Shown: positions 14,505 through 23,325, counted from the first letter of the stretch. The stretch is 63,961 bases of DNA from 73-13 sp035556075 (GCA_035556075.1 DATMFQ010000050.1:1-63961), one strand, 5' to 3'. The notes: a model not told the origin generated them from the sequence alone. A program made the numbers and translations.

Positions 14505-16745
14505 GTGAGCGAACCTGCCGCGAGCGCATCGCTGCTCTCCCGCATTCCTCGCATCTTCTCTCGGGCGCAGCAGACCGGTGCGGTCGATCGCCTGCTCAAG
14601 ACGCTCCGGCAGAATCAGCCGAAAGCCGACCTCGCCATCGTCGAGCGGGCGTACGAGGTCGCCGAGCGTGCACACCGGGGCCAGGTGCGGCGCAGTGGCG
14701 AGCCCTACATCACCCATCCCGTCGCGGTCGCCCAGATCCTCGCCGACCTCGGGCTCGGCAGCAAGGCGATCTCGGCGGCGCTCCTCCACGACACCGTCGA
14801 GGACACCGACTACTCGCTCGAGCAGCTGCGCAGTGAGTTCGGCGACGAGATCGCGATGCTCGTCGACGGGGTCACGAAGCTCGACAAGGTCAAGTACGGT
14901 GACAGCGCGCAGGCGGAGACAGTCCGCAAGATGATCGTGGCGATGTCGCGCGACATCCGGGTCCTCGTCATCAAGCTCGCCGACCGGCTGCACAACGCGC
15001 GCACCTGGGGCTTCGTGCCGGCGGAGTCGGCGACGCGCAAGGCGAAGGAGACGCTCGAGATCTACGCGCCGCTCGCGCATCGGCTCGGCATCCAGGCGCT
15101 CAAGCTCGAGCTCGAGGACCTGTCCTTCTCCGTCCTGCACCCGAAGCTCTACGTCGAGATCGAGAACCTCGTCAAACAGCGCGACCCGCAGCGCGAGGAA
15201 TTCGTGCAGCAGGTCATCGACGCGGTCCGCACCGACCTGCGGGCCGCGCGCATCAAGGGCGAGGTCGAGGGGCGACCGAAGCAGTACTACTCGATCTACC
15301 AGAAGATGGTGGTGCGCGGCCGGGACTTCGATGACATCTACGACCTCACCGGCATCCGGGTGCTCGTGTCGACCGTACGGGACTGCTACGCGGTGCTCGG
15401 CGCGATGCACGCGAGGTGGACGCCGATCCCCGGGCGGTTCAAGGACTACATCGCGACGCCGAAGTACAACCTGTACCAGTCGCTGCACACGACCGTCATC
15501 GGGCCCGGGGGTCGCGCGGTCGAGATCCAGATCCGGACCCACGACATGCATCAGCGGGCCGAGTACGGTGTCGCGGCGCATTGGAAGTACAAGGAGCGGG
15601 TGCCGGGCGGCAAGACCGACGGCAAGCCATTGGACGCCGACCTCGCCTGGCTCGCACGGATCACGGAGTGGCAGGAGGACGCCTCCGATCCGGGTGAGTT
15701 CCTCGAGGGGCTGCGCTTCGAGATCGGGGCGAAGGAGGTATACGTCTTCACCCCGGGCGGCAAAGTCATCGGGCTGCCGAACGGGGCGACCCCGGTCGAC
15801 TTCGCATACGCGGTGCACACGGAGGTCGGGCACCGCACGATGGGCGCGAAAGTGAATGGGCGGCTCGTGCCGCTCAACTCGACGCTCGCGAGTGGGGACA
15901 CCGTCGAGGTCCTCACCTCGAAGAACCCGGAGGCGGGCCCGAGCCAGGATTGGCTCGGCTTCGTCCGCTCGACTCGGGCGAAGTCGAAGATCAAGACGTA
16001 CTTCACGAAGGAACGGCGCGAGGTCGCACTCGAGCACGGCCGCGACGCGCTCGCCGGCGCGATGCGCAAGGCAAACCTGCCGCTCAAGCGACTCATGTCG
16101 CCGGAATCGCTGCTGGCCGTCGCGGGACAGCTCAACCTCACCTCGGTCGATGCGCTCTATGCCGCGATCGGCGAGGGGCATGTGTCGAGCCAGTCGATCA
16201 TCGACAAGCTGCTCGCGCAGATCAGCGAGGTCAGCGACCAGGAGGACTCGGAGATCCCGACCCGCATCGCGCGGGATCGGCAATCAGGCTCAGCGAACAC
16301 CGGGGTGCTCGTCCGCGGCGACCCGAGCGTGCTCGTCAAACTCTCGAAGTGCTGCACGCCGGTCCCCGGCGACGACATCGTCGGCTTCGTCACCCGGGGC
16401 GCCGGGGTCTCGGTGCATCGCAGCGACTGCAGCAACGTCAAGATGCTCAGGGCGGAGCCCGAGCGCATGATCGACGTGGAATGGGCGGGGGACGGCAAGG
16501 GGCTGTTCCTCGTGCAGATCCAGGTCGAGGCGCTCGACCGCGCCGGGCTGCTCTCCGACATCACCCGCGTGCTCTCGGAGTATCACGTCAACATCCTCTC
16601 GGCGAACGTCTCGACCTCCAACGACCGGATCGCACTGAGCCGCTACCTGTTTGAGATGGGCGACGCGACCCACCTCGACCGGGTGCTGAACGCGGTCCGC
16701 CGCATCGATGCCGTGTACGACGTCTACCGGGTCAAGAGCAGCTGA
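14505..16745 (+). CDS. rel: bifunctional (p)ppGpp synthetase/hydrolase Rel
   Basis: Makes and degrades the alarmone (p)ppGpp. The 746-residue protein has the full order. An HD hydrolase domain keeps HDTVEDTDYS (about residue 104), so hydrolase activity is likely retained. The synthetase domain has GRPKQYYSIYQKM and YKEYIATPKYNLYQ-like sequence, and the TGS domain has PVDFAYAVHTEVGH. A Cys-rich helical region (KLSKCCTPVPGDDI) and a C-terminal ACT domain follow. GTG 14505 is chosen because GGGAGG lies 5 nt upstream; GTG 14499 is in frame but inside that site. The 3' end overlaps the convergent AbiEi-like gene by 22 bp. Confidence 0.95.
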   Translation: MSEPAASASLLSRIPRIFSRAQQTGAVDRLLKTLRQNQPKADLAIVERAYEVAERAHRGQVRRSGEPYITHPVAVAQILADLGLGSKAISAALLHDTVEDTDYSLEQLRSEFGDEIAMLVDGVTKLDKVKYGDSAQAETVRKMIVAMSRDIRVLVIKLADRLHNARTWGFVPAESATRKAKETLEIYAPLAHRLGIQALKLELEDLSFSVLHPKLYVEIENLVKQRDPQREEFVQQVIDAVRTDLRAARIKGEVEGRPKQYYSIYQKMVVRGRDFDDIYDLTGIRVLVSTVRDCYAVLGAMHARWTPIPGRFKDYIATPKYNLYQSLHTTVIGPGGRAVEIQIRTHDMHQRAEYGVAAHWKYKERVPGGKTDGKPLDADLAWLARITEWQEDASDPGEFLEGLRFEIGAKEVYVFTPGGKVIGLPNGATPVDFAYAVHTEVGHRTMGAKVNGRLVPLNSTLASGDTVEVLTSKNPEAGPSQDWLGFVRSTRAKSKIKTYFTKERREVALEHGRDALAGAMRKANLPLKRLMSPESLLAVAGQLNLTSVDALYAAIGEGHVSSQSIIDKLLAQISEVSDQEDSEIPTRIARDRQSGSANTGVLVRGDPSVLVKLSKCCTPVPGDDIVGFVTRGAGVSVHRSDCSNVKMLRAEPERMIDVEWAGDGKGLFLVQIQVEALDRAGLLSDITRVLSEYHVNILSANVSTSNDRIALSRYLFEMGDATHLDRVLNAVRRIDAVYDVYRVKSS

Positions 16746-17236
16746 AGCCGCCGGAGCGCGTCGAGTCGACCGCGCAGCCGCGGCCGCGCCTCGAGGGCCG
16801 CCGCGACCTCCTGTGGCGCCAGCCCCGCGGTGGCGAGCAGACGGCGCACGACGTGCTCGTCGAACGCGGCGCCCGGCGCCATCGCGAGGTCCATGACGGT
16901 CCGAAGCGGTGAGGTGACCGCCATGTCGCCGAGCATCGCGACATCCCCCTCCGCAAGCCGCACCTGGTGCAGGCGCACCCGGAGCGGATCCCGCGGCATC
17001 GAGCCCAGCCCGAGGCTGCGGTAGCCCTCGAGCGGCTCCGGAAGCTGCCACCGTGCGCCCCACACCCACGCCGCCGTCCGCCGCGCGGCGATGATGCGGG
17101 TGCCGAGCGTGGTCGCGAGGACGGCCGCGCGCTCCCGTGGACCGATCGGGAGATCAACGGGCAGGAATGCGTCCCCGACGCGGACGAGGTCACCGTCGAG
17201 CACGGCGGCAGTCAGTTCCTGGGGGGCGAGGCACAT
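16724..17236 (-). CDS. AbiEi antitoxin-like protein
   Basis: This 170-residue protein resembles type IV antitoxin AbiEi regulators. An N-terminal region (ELTAAVLDGDLVRVGDAFLP) is followed by ARRTAAWVWG, a middle region, and the C-terminal signature VTSPLRTVMDLA. No nucleotidyltransferase toxin (AbiEii) lies beside it. Such solitary AbiEi-like genes are common in Actinobacteria and may simply be regulators. Its last 22 bp overlap the end of rel on the opposite strand, so the two transcripts must be antisense to each other at their ends. Confidence 0.65.
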   Translation of the reverse strand: MCLAPQELTAAVLDGDLVRVGDAFLPVDLPIGPRERAAVLATTLGTRIIAARRTAAWVWGARWQLPEPLEGYRSLGLGSMPRDPLRVRLHQVRLAEGDVAMLGDMAVTSPLRTVMDLAMAPGAAFDEHVVRRLLATAGLAPQEVAAALEARPRLRGRLDALRRLQLLLTR

Positions 17237-17307
17237 GTGCCGAGCATGCCACCCGGTGCCGACAACCGGACCGACGGTGACGTCGGATGTGGAGAACTTG
17301 TGGGCGG

Positions 17308-18534
17308 TCAGCCCTTGCGCACGGTTGCGAGCCAGGTGCGCTGCGTGTCGAGCGCCTGCGTCGTCTCCGCCACCCGGGCGGCATCGCCAGCCGCCTCGGC
17401 CTCCCGGAGCTCGTCCTCGAGCTTCGCGATCGAGTCCTCGAGCTGCCCGGCGAAGCCGTCTGAGCGCTCCTGACGGGCCGGGTCCGAGCGGACCCAGTGG
17501 TCCTCATCGAGCTTGCGCACATGCGCCTCGATCCGGCGCAGCCGGTCCTCGGTCGGCTTCACCTGCTCACGCGGGACGCGGCCGATGGCCTCCCAGCGCC
17601 GCTGGACGTCCTGCAGCCGCTCGCGCGCCTGCCGACGGTCCGTGAGCCCCAGGATCGACTCCGCCTCGGTGAGCAGCTCGAGGCGGGCCTCGAGGTTGCC
17701 CGCGTACTCGGTCTGCTCCTGAGCGACGACCTCGGCCTTCGCCGCGTAGAGGACGTCACCAGCCGCCTTGAACCGCTCCCAGAGCTGGTCGTCCGTCTTG
17801 CGCCCGGCACGGCCGGCCGCCTTCCACGCGTCGAGCAGACCCCGGTAGGCGGGGATACCGTCCGAACCACGCGGAGCGAGCGCCTCGGCCTGCTCGATGA
17901 GCGCGACCTTTGCGGCGCGGGCGGACTTCTGGGTCGAATCCTGCTGCGCGTAGAAGGCACGGCGGGCCGAGTCGATCGTGCTGCGGGCGGCGCGGAATCG
18001 CTTCCACAGCTCGTCCCCGGCCGCTTTCGGGATTCGCGGACCACTGGCCTGGTGTGCCTGCCACCGCTCGAAGAGCCCCGTGAGCTCCGCCGTCAGCTGC
18101 TTCCACTGCACGCGCTCCAGGTCGCGGGCGGCAAGTGCCTCCGCGGCCTCGACGATGGCCGTGCGCTCGGCGATCGCGGCATCGACGGCGGCCTGCTGTG
18201 CCTCGGTCTGTGCCTCGGACAGCTCAGCGACCTGCCCCTGGGCAGCCTCGACTCGCGCCCGCAGGGCGAGGAGATCGCCGACCGCGGTGGCGGCGTCGAT
18301 GGACTCGAGGAGATGCTTCGCCGCCTTCGCGAGGTCCGAGGCGGGCGCGCCGCCCTTCGCCCGCTGCTCGAGCAGGGAGACCTGACCTTCGAGATCGGTG
18401 AACTTGCGCTCGAAATAGGCGAGCGCCTCCTCGGGCGTCGCGTCGGGGTACTCGCCGACGAGTCGCTCCTCGTCGCCAATTCGGACAAACACTGCACCGG
18501 ACTCATCGACGCGGCCCCACTGGGTCGTACTCAC
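17308..18534 (-). CDS. DUF349 repeat protein
   Basis: This 408-residue cytoplasmic protein is nearly all helix, made of repeated DUF349-type units with the recurrent pattern ELWKRFRAARSTID, QLWERFKAAGDVL and RRWEAIGRVPREQV. Long charged coiled-coil segments flank them. DUF349 proteins have no settled function. The gene lies between the PPIase and rel, a frequent actinobacterial neighbourhood. The GTG start has TAAGCT 6 nt upstream. Confidence 0.88.
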   Translation of the reverse strand: MSTTQWGRVDESGAVFVRIGDEERLVGEYPDATPEEALAYFERKFTDLEGQVSLLEQRAKGGAPASDLAKAAKHLLESIDAATAVGDLLALRARVEAAQGQVAELSEAQTEAQQAAVDAAIAERTAIVEAAEALAARDLERVQWKQLTAELTGLFERWQAHQASGPRIPKAAGDELWKRFRAARSTIDSARRAFYAQQDSTQKSARAAKVALIEQAEALAPRGSDGIPAYRGLLDAWKAAGRAGRKTDDQLWERFKAAGDVLYAAKAEVVAQEQTEYAGNLEARLELLTEAESILGLTDRRQARERLQDVQRRWEAIGRVPREQVKPTEDRLRRIEAHVRKLDEDHWVRSDPARQERSDGFAGQLEDSIAKLEDELREAEAAGDAARVAETTQALDTQRTWLATVRKG

Positions 18535-18540
18535 GCCACC

Positions 18541-18546
18541 AGCTTA
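18541..18546 (-). promoter_or_regulatory. -10 box TAAGCT of the DUF349 gene
   Basis: Minus-strand TAAGCT ends 6 nt before the GTG start at 18534, in the 40-bp gap after the isomerase gene. Confidence 0.5.
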
Positions 18547-18574
18547 GGGGGCGTGCCAGGACGCCCCGGCGGCG

Positions 18575-19390
18575 TTACCGGATCGTGAACGACTCGATGA
18601 CGACGGGGGTCAGCGGGGGGCCGTCGAGGGAGCCGTCCGCGGTGCCGGCGATCGTCACGGTGGCGATGAGCTCGCCGAGCCCGCTCGTCACCTTGCCGAC
18701 GACGGTGTAGCCGCCGGCCGCATCGCTCGGGATCATCGACTCGGCCGTGACGATGAAGAACTGGTGGGCCATGCTCCAGCCGTCCCCGCCGACCCGGGCC
18801 ATGGCGATCGTCCCGGCCGGGTAGACATCATCCACCGGCGCGTTCTCGATCGGACCGAACCCGAAGTCGGCCTCCGCATTCGTGCTGTCGGGGGTGTCGG
18901 TGCCGCACTGCAGGACCTGCATGGTGTCGTAGACGGCCAGTCGCGGGCAGTATTTGCCGTCATACCAGCCGGTCTGCGCGGCGTCGACGAAGACGGCGGT
19001 GGCCTGCGGGGCGAGGGCACCATCGAGCTCAACCCCGAGGGGCATGCCATTCAGTACGAGCGTCCCGGTCCACATCCGCCCCTCCGCGAGTGCGGCGTCC
19101 GGGACCGGGCCGGTGTTCTCGCCGGGCTGGACCTCGTCCGTCGGGACCTCGACCGTCGGCACCGCGGTCGGGGTGTCCGTCGGCACCGGGGCCGGCTGCC
19201 CGGGGCCCCAGCCGAAGTACGCGAGCTGCGCACCGATCGCGAGCCCGCCGACGAGGACGACCGCGGCGACCGAGATCCAGTTGTCGCGCAGGCGGCGGCG
19301 CGTGCGCCGACCGTGGAGCGACTGTCGGGCCTCGTACTCACGACGATGCTGCCGCTCGAGGCGGGACTGGGCTGGGACACGCTTGACCAT
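18575..19390 (-). CDS. cyclophilin-type peptidyl-prolyl isomerase, membrane-anchored
   Basis: Predicted to speed proline cis-trans isomerisation outside the membrane. The 271-residue protein has a basic cytoplasmic start, one membrane helix (about 39-60, ISVAAVVLVGGLAIGAQLAYF), and a Pro/Thr-rich linker. The cyclophilin domain begins near residue 105, with YDGKYCPRLAVYDTMQVLQCG, PAGTIAMARVG and the QFFIV core. The usual FHR active-site motif reads CPR here, keeping the catalytic Arg but not the His. The gene diverges from rarA. Confidence 0.88.
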   Translation of the reverse strand: MVKRVPAQSRLERQHRREYEARQSLHGRRTRRRLRDNWISVAAVVLVGGLAIGAQLAYFGWGPGQPAPVPTDTPTAVPTVEVPTDEVQPGENTGPVPDAALAEGRMWTGTLVLNGMPLGVELDGALAPQATAVFVDAAQTGWYDGKYCPRLAVYDTMQVLQCGTDTPDSTNAEADFGFGPIENAPVDDVYPAGTIAMARVGGDGWSMAHQFFIVTAESMIPSDAAGGYTVVGKVTSGLGELIATVTIAGTADGSLDGPPLTPVVIESFTIR

Positions 19391-19399
19391 GGCGGATCG

Positions 19400-19405
19400 A
19401 GCCTA
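19400..19405 (-). promoter_or_regulatory. -10 box TAGGCT of the isomerase gene
   Basis: Minus-strand TAGGCT lies 9 nt before the ATG at 19390. It shares an 81-bp divergent region with the rarA promoter. Confidence 0.45.
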
Positions 19406-19459
19406 GTGGACGGCCTCGACGGGGCCGGGGCCTCTGTGCCGAGCGTCAGCGGCGCGCCG

Positions 19460-19465
19460 TAGCAT
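19460..19465 (+). promoter_or_regulatory. -10 box TAGCAT of rarA
   Basis: TAGCAT lies 6 nt before the rarA ATG at 19472, consistent with a leaderless mRNA. Confidence 0.55.
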
Positions 19466-19471
19466 GGCCGC

Positions 19472-20791
19472 ATGGTCGAGCAGCCCGCACTTCGCAGTGG
19501 CGCGACGCCGCTCGCGGTGCGGATGCGGCCGACGACGCTCGACGAGCTCGTCGGGCAGCGACACCTGCTCGGGCCCGGCTCGCCGCTGCGGGCGCTCGCC
19601 GCCGAGGGGACGGGGGAGACGGGCGCGACGTCGGTCATCCTCTGGGGACCACCCGGCACCGGCAAGACGACCATCGCGAAGACGATCGCGACTGCGTCGG
19701 GCCGACGATTCGTCGAGCTGTCGGCCGTGACCGCCGGGGTCAAGGACGTCCGGGAGGTCATGGAGCGCGCGCTGCGTGACCGCGACCTCTACGGGCTCAC
19801 CACCGTCCTCTTCCTCGATGAGATCCACCGCTTCACGAAGGCGCAGCAGGACGCGCTGCTGCCCGGTGTTGAGAACGGCTGGGTGATCCTCGTCGCCGCC
19901 ACGACGGAGAATCCGTCGTTCTCCGTCATCTCGCCGCTGCTGTCCCGGTCGCTGCTGCTCACCCTTGAGCCACTTGGCGCCGACGAACTCGCTGAGCTCC
20001 TTGAGCGCGCGACTGCCGACCCGCGTGGGCTTGGCGGCCGCGTCGCGCTGGCCGAGGACGCGAAGCTCGCGCTCGTGCAGCTCGCCTCCGGTGATGCCCG
20101 CCGTGCGCTCACCGCGCTCGAGGCCGCCGCCGCAGCGGCCCAGGCGGCCGAGAGCGCCGAGGTGACCGCGGAGCTCGTCGCGCAGACCGCGGACCGAGCG
20201 TTGCTGCGCTATGACCGGCAGGGGGATGAGCACTATGACGTCATCAGCGCATTCATCAAATCCATCCGTGGCAGCGACCCGGACGCGGCGCTGCACTACC
20301 TCGCGCGGATGATCGAGGCGGGGGAGGACCCGCGGTTCATCGCACGACGCGTCATCATCTCCGCCGCGGAGGACATCGGGCTCGCCGACCCGCAGGCGCT
20401 GCCGCTGGCGGTTGCCGCCGCGCAGGCCGTGCAGCTCATCGGCATGCCGGAGGGACGCATCCCACTCGCGGAGGCCGTCGTCTACCTGGCGACCGCGCCG
20501 AAGTCGAACGCGGCTTATCTCGGCGTCGACCAGGCGATCGCTGACGTGCGGGCGGGCCGATTCGGGCGGGTGCCGGTGCACCTGCGTGACGCCCACTATC
20601 CGGGTGCGAAGCGGCTCGGGCACGGGAAGGGCTACCGCTATGCCCACGACGAGCCGCACTCGGTCGCGGCGCAGCAGTACCTGCCGGACGAGCTCGACGG
20701 CACCGAGTACTACCGGCCAGGCGCGAACGGCTACGAGCGAGACGTCGCGGCACGTCTCGAGCGCATCCGCGCCATCCTGCGGGGGCGGTGA
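19472..20791 (+). CDS. rarA: replication-associated recombination protein A (AAA+ ATPase)
   Basis: Clamp-loader-like AAA+ ATPase of the RarA/MgsA/WRNIP1 family that acts at stalled forks. The 439-residue protein has RMRPTTLDELVGQRHLLGPG, Walker A GPPGTGKTTIAK, Walker B TVLFLDEIHRF, sensor VAATTENPSF and the C-terminal tetramerisation domain (FIKSIRGSDPDAALHYLARM). The family ending, with a GYRYAHD motif, is intact. Its stop overlaps the GTG start of the next gene. Confidence 0.95.
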   Translation: MVEQPALRSGATPLAVRMRPTTLDELVGQRHLLGPGSPLRALAAEGTGETGATSVILWGPPGTGKTTIAKTIATASGRRFVELSAVTAGVKDVREVMERALRDRDLYGLTTVLFLDEIHRFTKAQQDALLPGVENGWVILVAATTENPSFSVISPLLSRSLLLTLEPLGADELAELLERATADPRGLGGRVALAEDAKLALVQLASGDARRALTALEAAAAAAQAAESAEVTAELVAQTADRALLRYDRQGDEHYDVISAFIKSIRGSDPDAALHYLARMIEAGEDPRFIARRVIISAAEDIGLADPQALPLAVAAAQAVQLIGMPEGRIPLAEAVVYLATAPKSNAAYLGVDQAIADVRAGRFGRVPVHLRDAHYPGAKRLGHGKGYRYAHDEPHSVAAQQYLPDELDGTEYYRPGANGYERDVAARLERIRAILRGR

Positions 20792-21186
20792 GGATGGATC
20801 GCCGCGATGCTGAGCAGGATCTCGAGCGCCCGGACCCGGTGCGCCCTGCGACGCCGACCAGGCCCGGTTGGCAGCTGGATCCGTGGGGTGACGGCGAGCG
20901 CTACTGGGATGGCGAGGTCTGGACGCGCCAGACCCGCGAGCTGCGCCCCACCGCGCCGCGGGACTACGAACTGGTCGAGGACGAGGATGAAGCCGACGAC
21001 GAGCGCCCGTTTCGCAGCGGTCTTATGCGCGGCATGATCTGGGCGTTCGCGGTCGCCGCCATCATCGGGATGCTGGCCGCCGCGATCGCCGTCTGGCCGG
21101 TGCTGCTGCGCGGCGGGAGCCAGGAGCGGCCACCCGCCGTGCCGCAGCAGTCGGCCACGGGCACGTGCATCGTTTGCTACACTTGA
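20788..21186 (+). CDS. DUF2510 domain membrane protein
   Basis: This 132-residue protein carries the DUF2510 motif (GWQLDPWGDGERYWDGEVWT, about 27-46), an acidic stretch, then one membrane helix (about 83-108, MIWAFAVAAIIGMLAAAIAVWPVLL). The C-terminus ends in a short tail with two Cys (CIVCYT). The GTG at 20788 overlaps the rarA stop; an ATG two codons later is an alternative. The last two codons coincide with a TACACT hexamer that serves as candidate rpsD -10 box. Function unknown. Confidence 0.8.
   Translation: MRMDRRDAEQDLERPDPVRPATPTRPGWQLDPWGDGERYWDGEVWTRQTRELRPTAPRDYELVEDEDEADDERPFRSGLMRGMIWAFAVAAIIGMLAAAIAVWPVLLRGGSQERPPAVPQQSATGTCIVCYT
21178..21183 (+). promoter_or_regulatory. candidate -10 box TACACT for rpsD
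   Basis: TACACT overlaps the last two codons of the DUF2510 gene. Transcription from it would give an rpsD leader of about 200 nt. I see no convincing -35 element. Confidence 0.45.
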
Positions 21187-21389
21187 CCGGCTCGTTCACC
21201 GGCTCAGTCCACGACTGACCGCGCGGGCACCAAGCAGGAGCAAGCCCCCGGCGCGTCGGCGTGTGACCGGGATCCACGGACCTGCGAGGTACGCCAGCGA
21301 AGCCCGTATCCGCGGGCCGCGTCGAAATCGCGAGCCATGCATTCGAGCCGAATGCGTGGGGAGCAGCTCACAGAAAGCGAGAACGCCCC
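21187..21389 (+). promoter_or_regulatory. long rpsD 5' leader with hairpins
   Basis: This 203-bp non-coding stretch precedes rpsD. It contains a perfect hairpin GCATTCG-AGC-CGAATGC (21339-21355). TGGGG (21357-21361) can also pair with CCCCA (21386-21390), which would cover the first base of the start codon. There is only a weak Shine-Dalgarno before ATG 21390. S4 represses its own translation in other bacteria, so an autoregulatory leader is plausible but unproven. Confidence 0.4.
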
Positions 21390-22022
21390 ATGGGTGCTTC
21401 CAAGTCTCAGGACCGCCGCAAGGTCCGCCTCTCCCGCGCGCTCGGTGTCGCCCTGACCCCGAAGGCCGCCCGCATCCTCGAGCAGCGCCCCTACGCGCCC
21501 GGCCAGCACGGCCGCACGAAGCGCGGGAACACCTCGGACTACGCCGTCCGGCTCCGCGAGAAGCAGCGGCTGCGCGAGCAGTACGGCATCCGCGAGAAGC
21601 AGCTGCGGATCCAGTACGAGGAGGCCAAGCGCACGCCCGGCCAGACCGGTGACAACATGATCGAGCAGCTCGAGATGCGCCTCGACGCGCTGGTCCTGCG
21701 CTCGGGCTTCGCCCGCACGACCGCCCAGGCGCGCCAGCTCGTCGTGCACCGCCACATCCTCGTCGACGGCCAGCTCGTCGACCGCCCCTCCTTCCGCGTG
21801 AAGCCGGGCCAGCTCATCCACGTCAAGCCCCGCTCGGAGGCGCTCGAGCCGTTCCAGGTCGCGGCCGCCGGGGGTCACGCCGACGTGCTCCCGCCGGTCC
21901 CGGGCTACCTCGAGGTCGAGCTCGACAAGTTGCAGGCGCGCCTCGTGCGGCGCCCGAAGCGCGCCGAGGTGCCGGTCGTGTGCGAGGTCCCGCTCGTCGT
22001 CGAGTACTACGCGGCCCGCTGA
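21390..22022 (+). CDS. rpsD: 30S ribosomal protein S4
   Basis: Primary 16S rRNA-binding protein of the small subunit. The 210-residue protein begins directly with the S4 domain core (SRALGVALTPKAARILEQRPYAPGQHG) and contains the S4 RNA-binding motif RLDALVLRSGFARTTAQARQLV followed by HILVDGQLVDRPSFRV. It lacks an N-terminal Cys zinc site, so it is the zinc-independent form. It is encoded away from the main ribosomal operons, as is usual in this group. Confidence 0.97.
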   Translation: MGASKSQDRRKVRLSRALGVALTPKAARILEQRPYAPGQHGRTKRGNTSDYAVRLREKQRLREQYGIREKQLRIQYEEAKRTPGQTGDNMIEQLEMRLDALVLRSGFARTTAQARQLVVHRHILVDGQLVDRPSFRVKPGQLIHVKPRSEALEPFQVAAAGGHADVLPPVPGYLEVELDKLQARLVRRPKRAEVPVVCEVPLVVEYYAAR

Positions 22023-22028
22023 GCCCAA

Positions 22029-22046
22029 CGGGGCCGTGAGGCCCCG
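22029..22046 (+). terminator. hairpin after rpsD, probable terminator
   Basis: A perfect 7-bp stem CGGGGCC-GTGA-GGCCCCG lies 7 bp after the rpsD stop. It has no T tract, as is often the case in high-GC Actinobacteria, so termination is inferred from position and stability. Confidence 0.45.
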
Positions 22047-22050
22047 GGCG

Positions 22051-22056
22051 TAGACT
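22051..22056 (+). promoter_or_regulatory. -10 box TAGACT of the flavoprotein gene
   Basis: TAGACT sits 5 bp after the rpsD hairpin. It would give a leader of about 50 nt that includes AGGAGG before ATG 22111. Confidence 0.45.
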
Positions 22057-22110
22057 GTCGCCCATCACGTGTCGCCTTCAAGGTAGGGGGCTGGCGCGCA
22101 GGAGGACGAC

Positions 22111-23325
22111 ATGGTCGAACGATTCCTGATCGTCGGCGGCGGGCTCGCCGCGGCGACCGCCGCGAATGCGCTGCGCAAGCAGCGCCCCGATGTCGAGATC
22201 GTGATCTACGCCGCTGAGGCGCATCACCCGTACCTCAGACCTCCGCTGTCGAAGGAATTCCTCACCGGCAAGGAGACGATCGAGCAGACCCTCGTGCGCG
22301 ATCCCGACTGGTACCCGGAGCATGCGATTCAGGTCCGCACCGGTGTGGCGGTGACCGCGCTCGGCGACCACCGCATCGAGCTCGCCGATGGTTCGAGCGA
22401 CCGCTACGACAAACTGTTGCTTGCCACCGGTGCGCGGGCACGGCGCCTCGAGGCGCCCGGGGCCGATGCCGATGGCGTGTTCACCCTGCGGACGCTCGAC
22501 GATGCGCAGGCGCTCAAAGCCCGACTCACCTCGGGCGACCACAACGTGGTCATGGTCGGCGCTGGTTGGATCGGGCTCGAGCTTGCTGCCGCGGCGCGTG
22601 GCTATGGCAACGAGGTGACCGTCGTGGCCCCGGGTGCCATCCCGCTGTCCGGGCCGCTCGGCGATGAGCTCGGTGCGCTCTTCCGCGAGGTGCACGAGTC
22701 CCACGGGGTGCGCTTCCGGATGGAGACGCGGGTCGAGGGCTTCGAGACCGCGGACGGCCGGGTGACCGGGGTGCGCACCGACCAGGGCTCGCTCCCGGCG
22801 GACCTCGTCATCGTGGGGATCGGCGCGGTGCCGGTCACGGAGCTCGCCGAGGCCGCGGGCATCTCGGTCGACAATGGGATCCTCGTCGACGAGCACCTCG
22901 CCACGGACCGCGCCGATGTGTATGCCGCCGGCGATGTCGCGAATGCCTTCCACCCCGTGCTCGGGCGGCGCATGCGCAACGAGCACTGGGCGAATGCCCT
23001 TGCGGGCGGCAAGGTCGCGGCGGCGTCCATGGCCGGTGTCGAGGCGGTGCTCGACGACATCCCGTACTTCTACACCGATCAGTTCGAGCTCGGTACGGAG
23101 TACTGGGGCTACCCGCCGCTGACCGCCGAGGCCGAGCTGGTGCTCCGGGGCGATCGAGGCGAACGCAAGTTCATCGCGTTCTGGCTCGCCGAGGGCCGCG
23201 TCGTCGCCGGGATGAGCGTCAATGTGTGGAAGGTGAACAAGGCCGTGCAGGAGCTCATCCGCTCCGGGCGGCAGGTCGACCGGGCGCGGCTCACCGACCT
23301 GGGAGTGCCCCTCGAAGAGGTGTGA
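22111..23325 (+). CDS. FAD/NAD(P)-dependent ferredoxin reductase-like protein
   Basis: This 404-residue flavoprotein belongs to the ferredoxin/rubredoxin reductase family that feeds electrons to oxygenases or P450s. It has the FAD-binding FLIVGGGLAAATAANAL at the N-terminus, YLRPPLSKEFL, the NAD(P)-binding VMVGAGWIGLELAAAA (about residue 148), the second FAD motif DVYAAGDVAN and a C-terminal reductase domain (FYTDQFELGTEYWGYP). AGGAGG lies 5 nt before the ATG. No ferredoxin or oxygenase gene is adjacent, so the partner is unknown. Confidence 0.88.
   Translation: MVERFLIVGGGLAAATAANALRKQRPDVEIVIYAAEAHHPYLRPPLSKEFLTGKETIEQTLVRDPDWYPEHAIQVRTGVAVTALGDHRIELADGSSDRYDKLLLATGARARRLEAPGADADGVFTLRTLDDAQALKARLTSGDHNVVMVGAGWIGLELAAAARGYGNEVTVVAPGAIPLSGPLGDELGALFREVHESHGVRFRMETRVEGFETADGRVTGVRTDQGSLPADLVIVGIGAVPVTELAEAAGISVDNGILVDEHLATDRADVYAAGDVANAFHPVLGRRMRNEHWANALAGGKVAAASMAGVEAVLDDIPYFYTDQFELGTEYWGYPPLTAEAELVLRGDRGERKFIAFWLAEGRVVAGMSVNVWKVNKAVQELIRSGRQVDRARLTDLGVPLEEV

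Noticed and set aside
14490..16283. Minus-strand frame opposite rel
   Set aside because: The product has no domain signature and rel is certain on the plus strand.
16724..17236. Complete type IV toxin-antitoxin pair at the AbiEi-like gene
   Set aside because: The neighbouring genes are rel and a DUF349 protein; no nucleotidyltransferase toxin is encoded.
21339..21355. Hairpin before rpsD considered as a terminator
   Set aside because: The stem is only 7 bp, lacks a T tract and lies within 35 bp of the rpsD start; a leader structure fits better. Part of the palindrome is simply GCATTC/GAATGC, the over-represented word.
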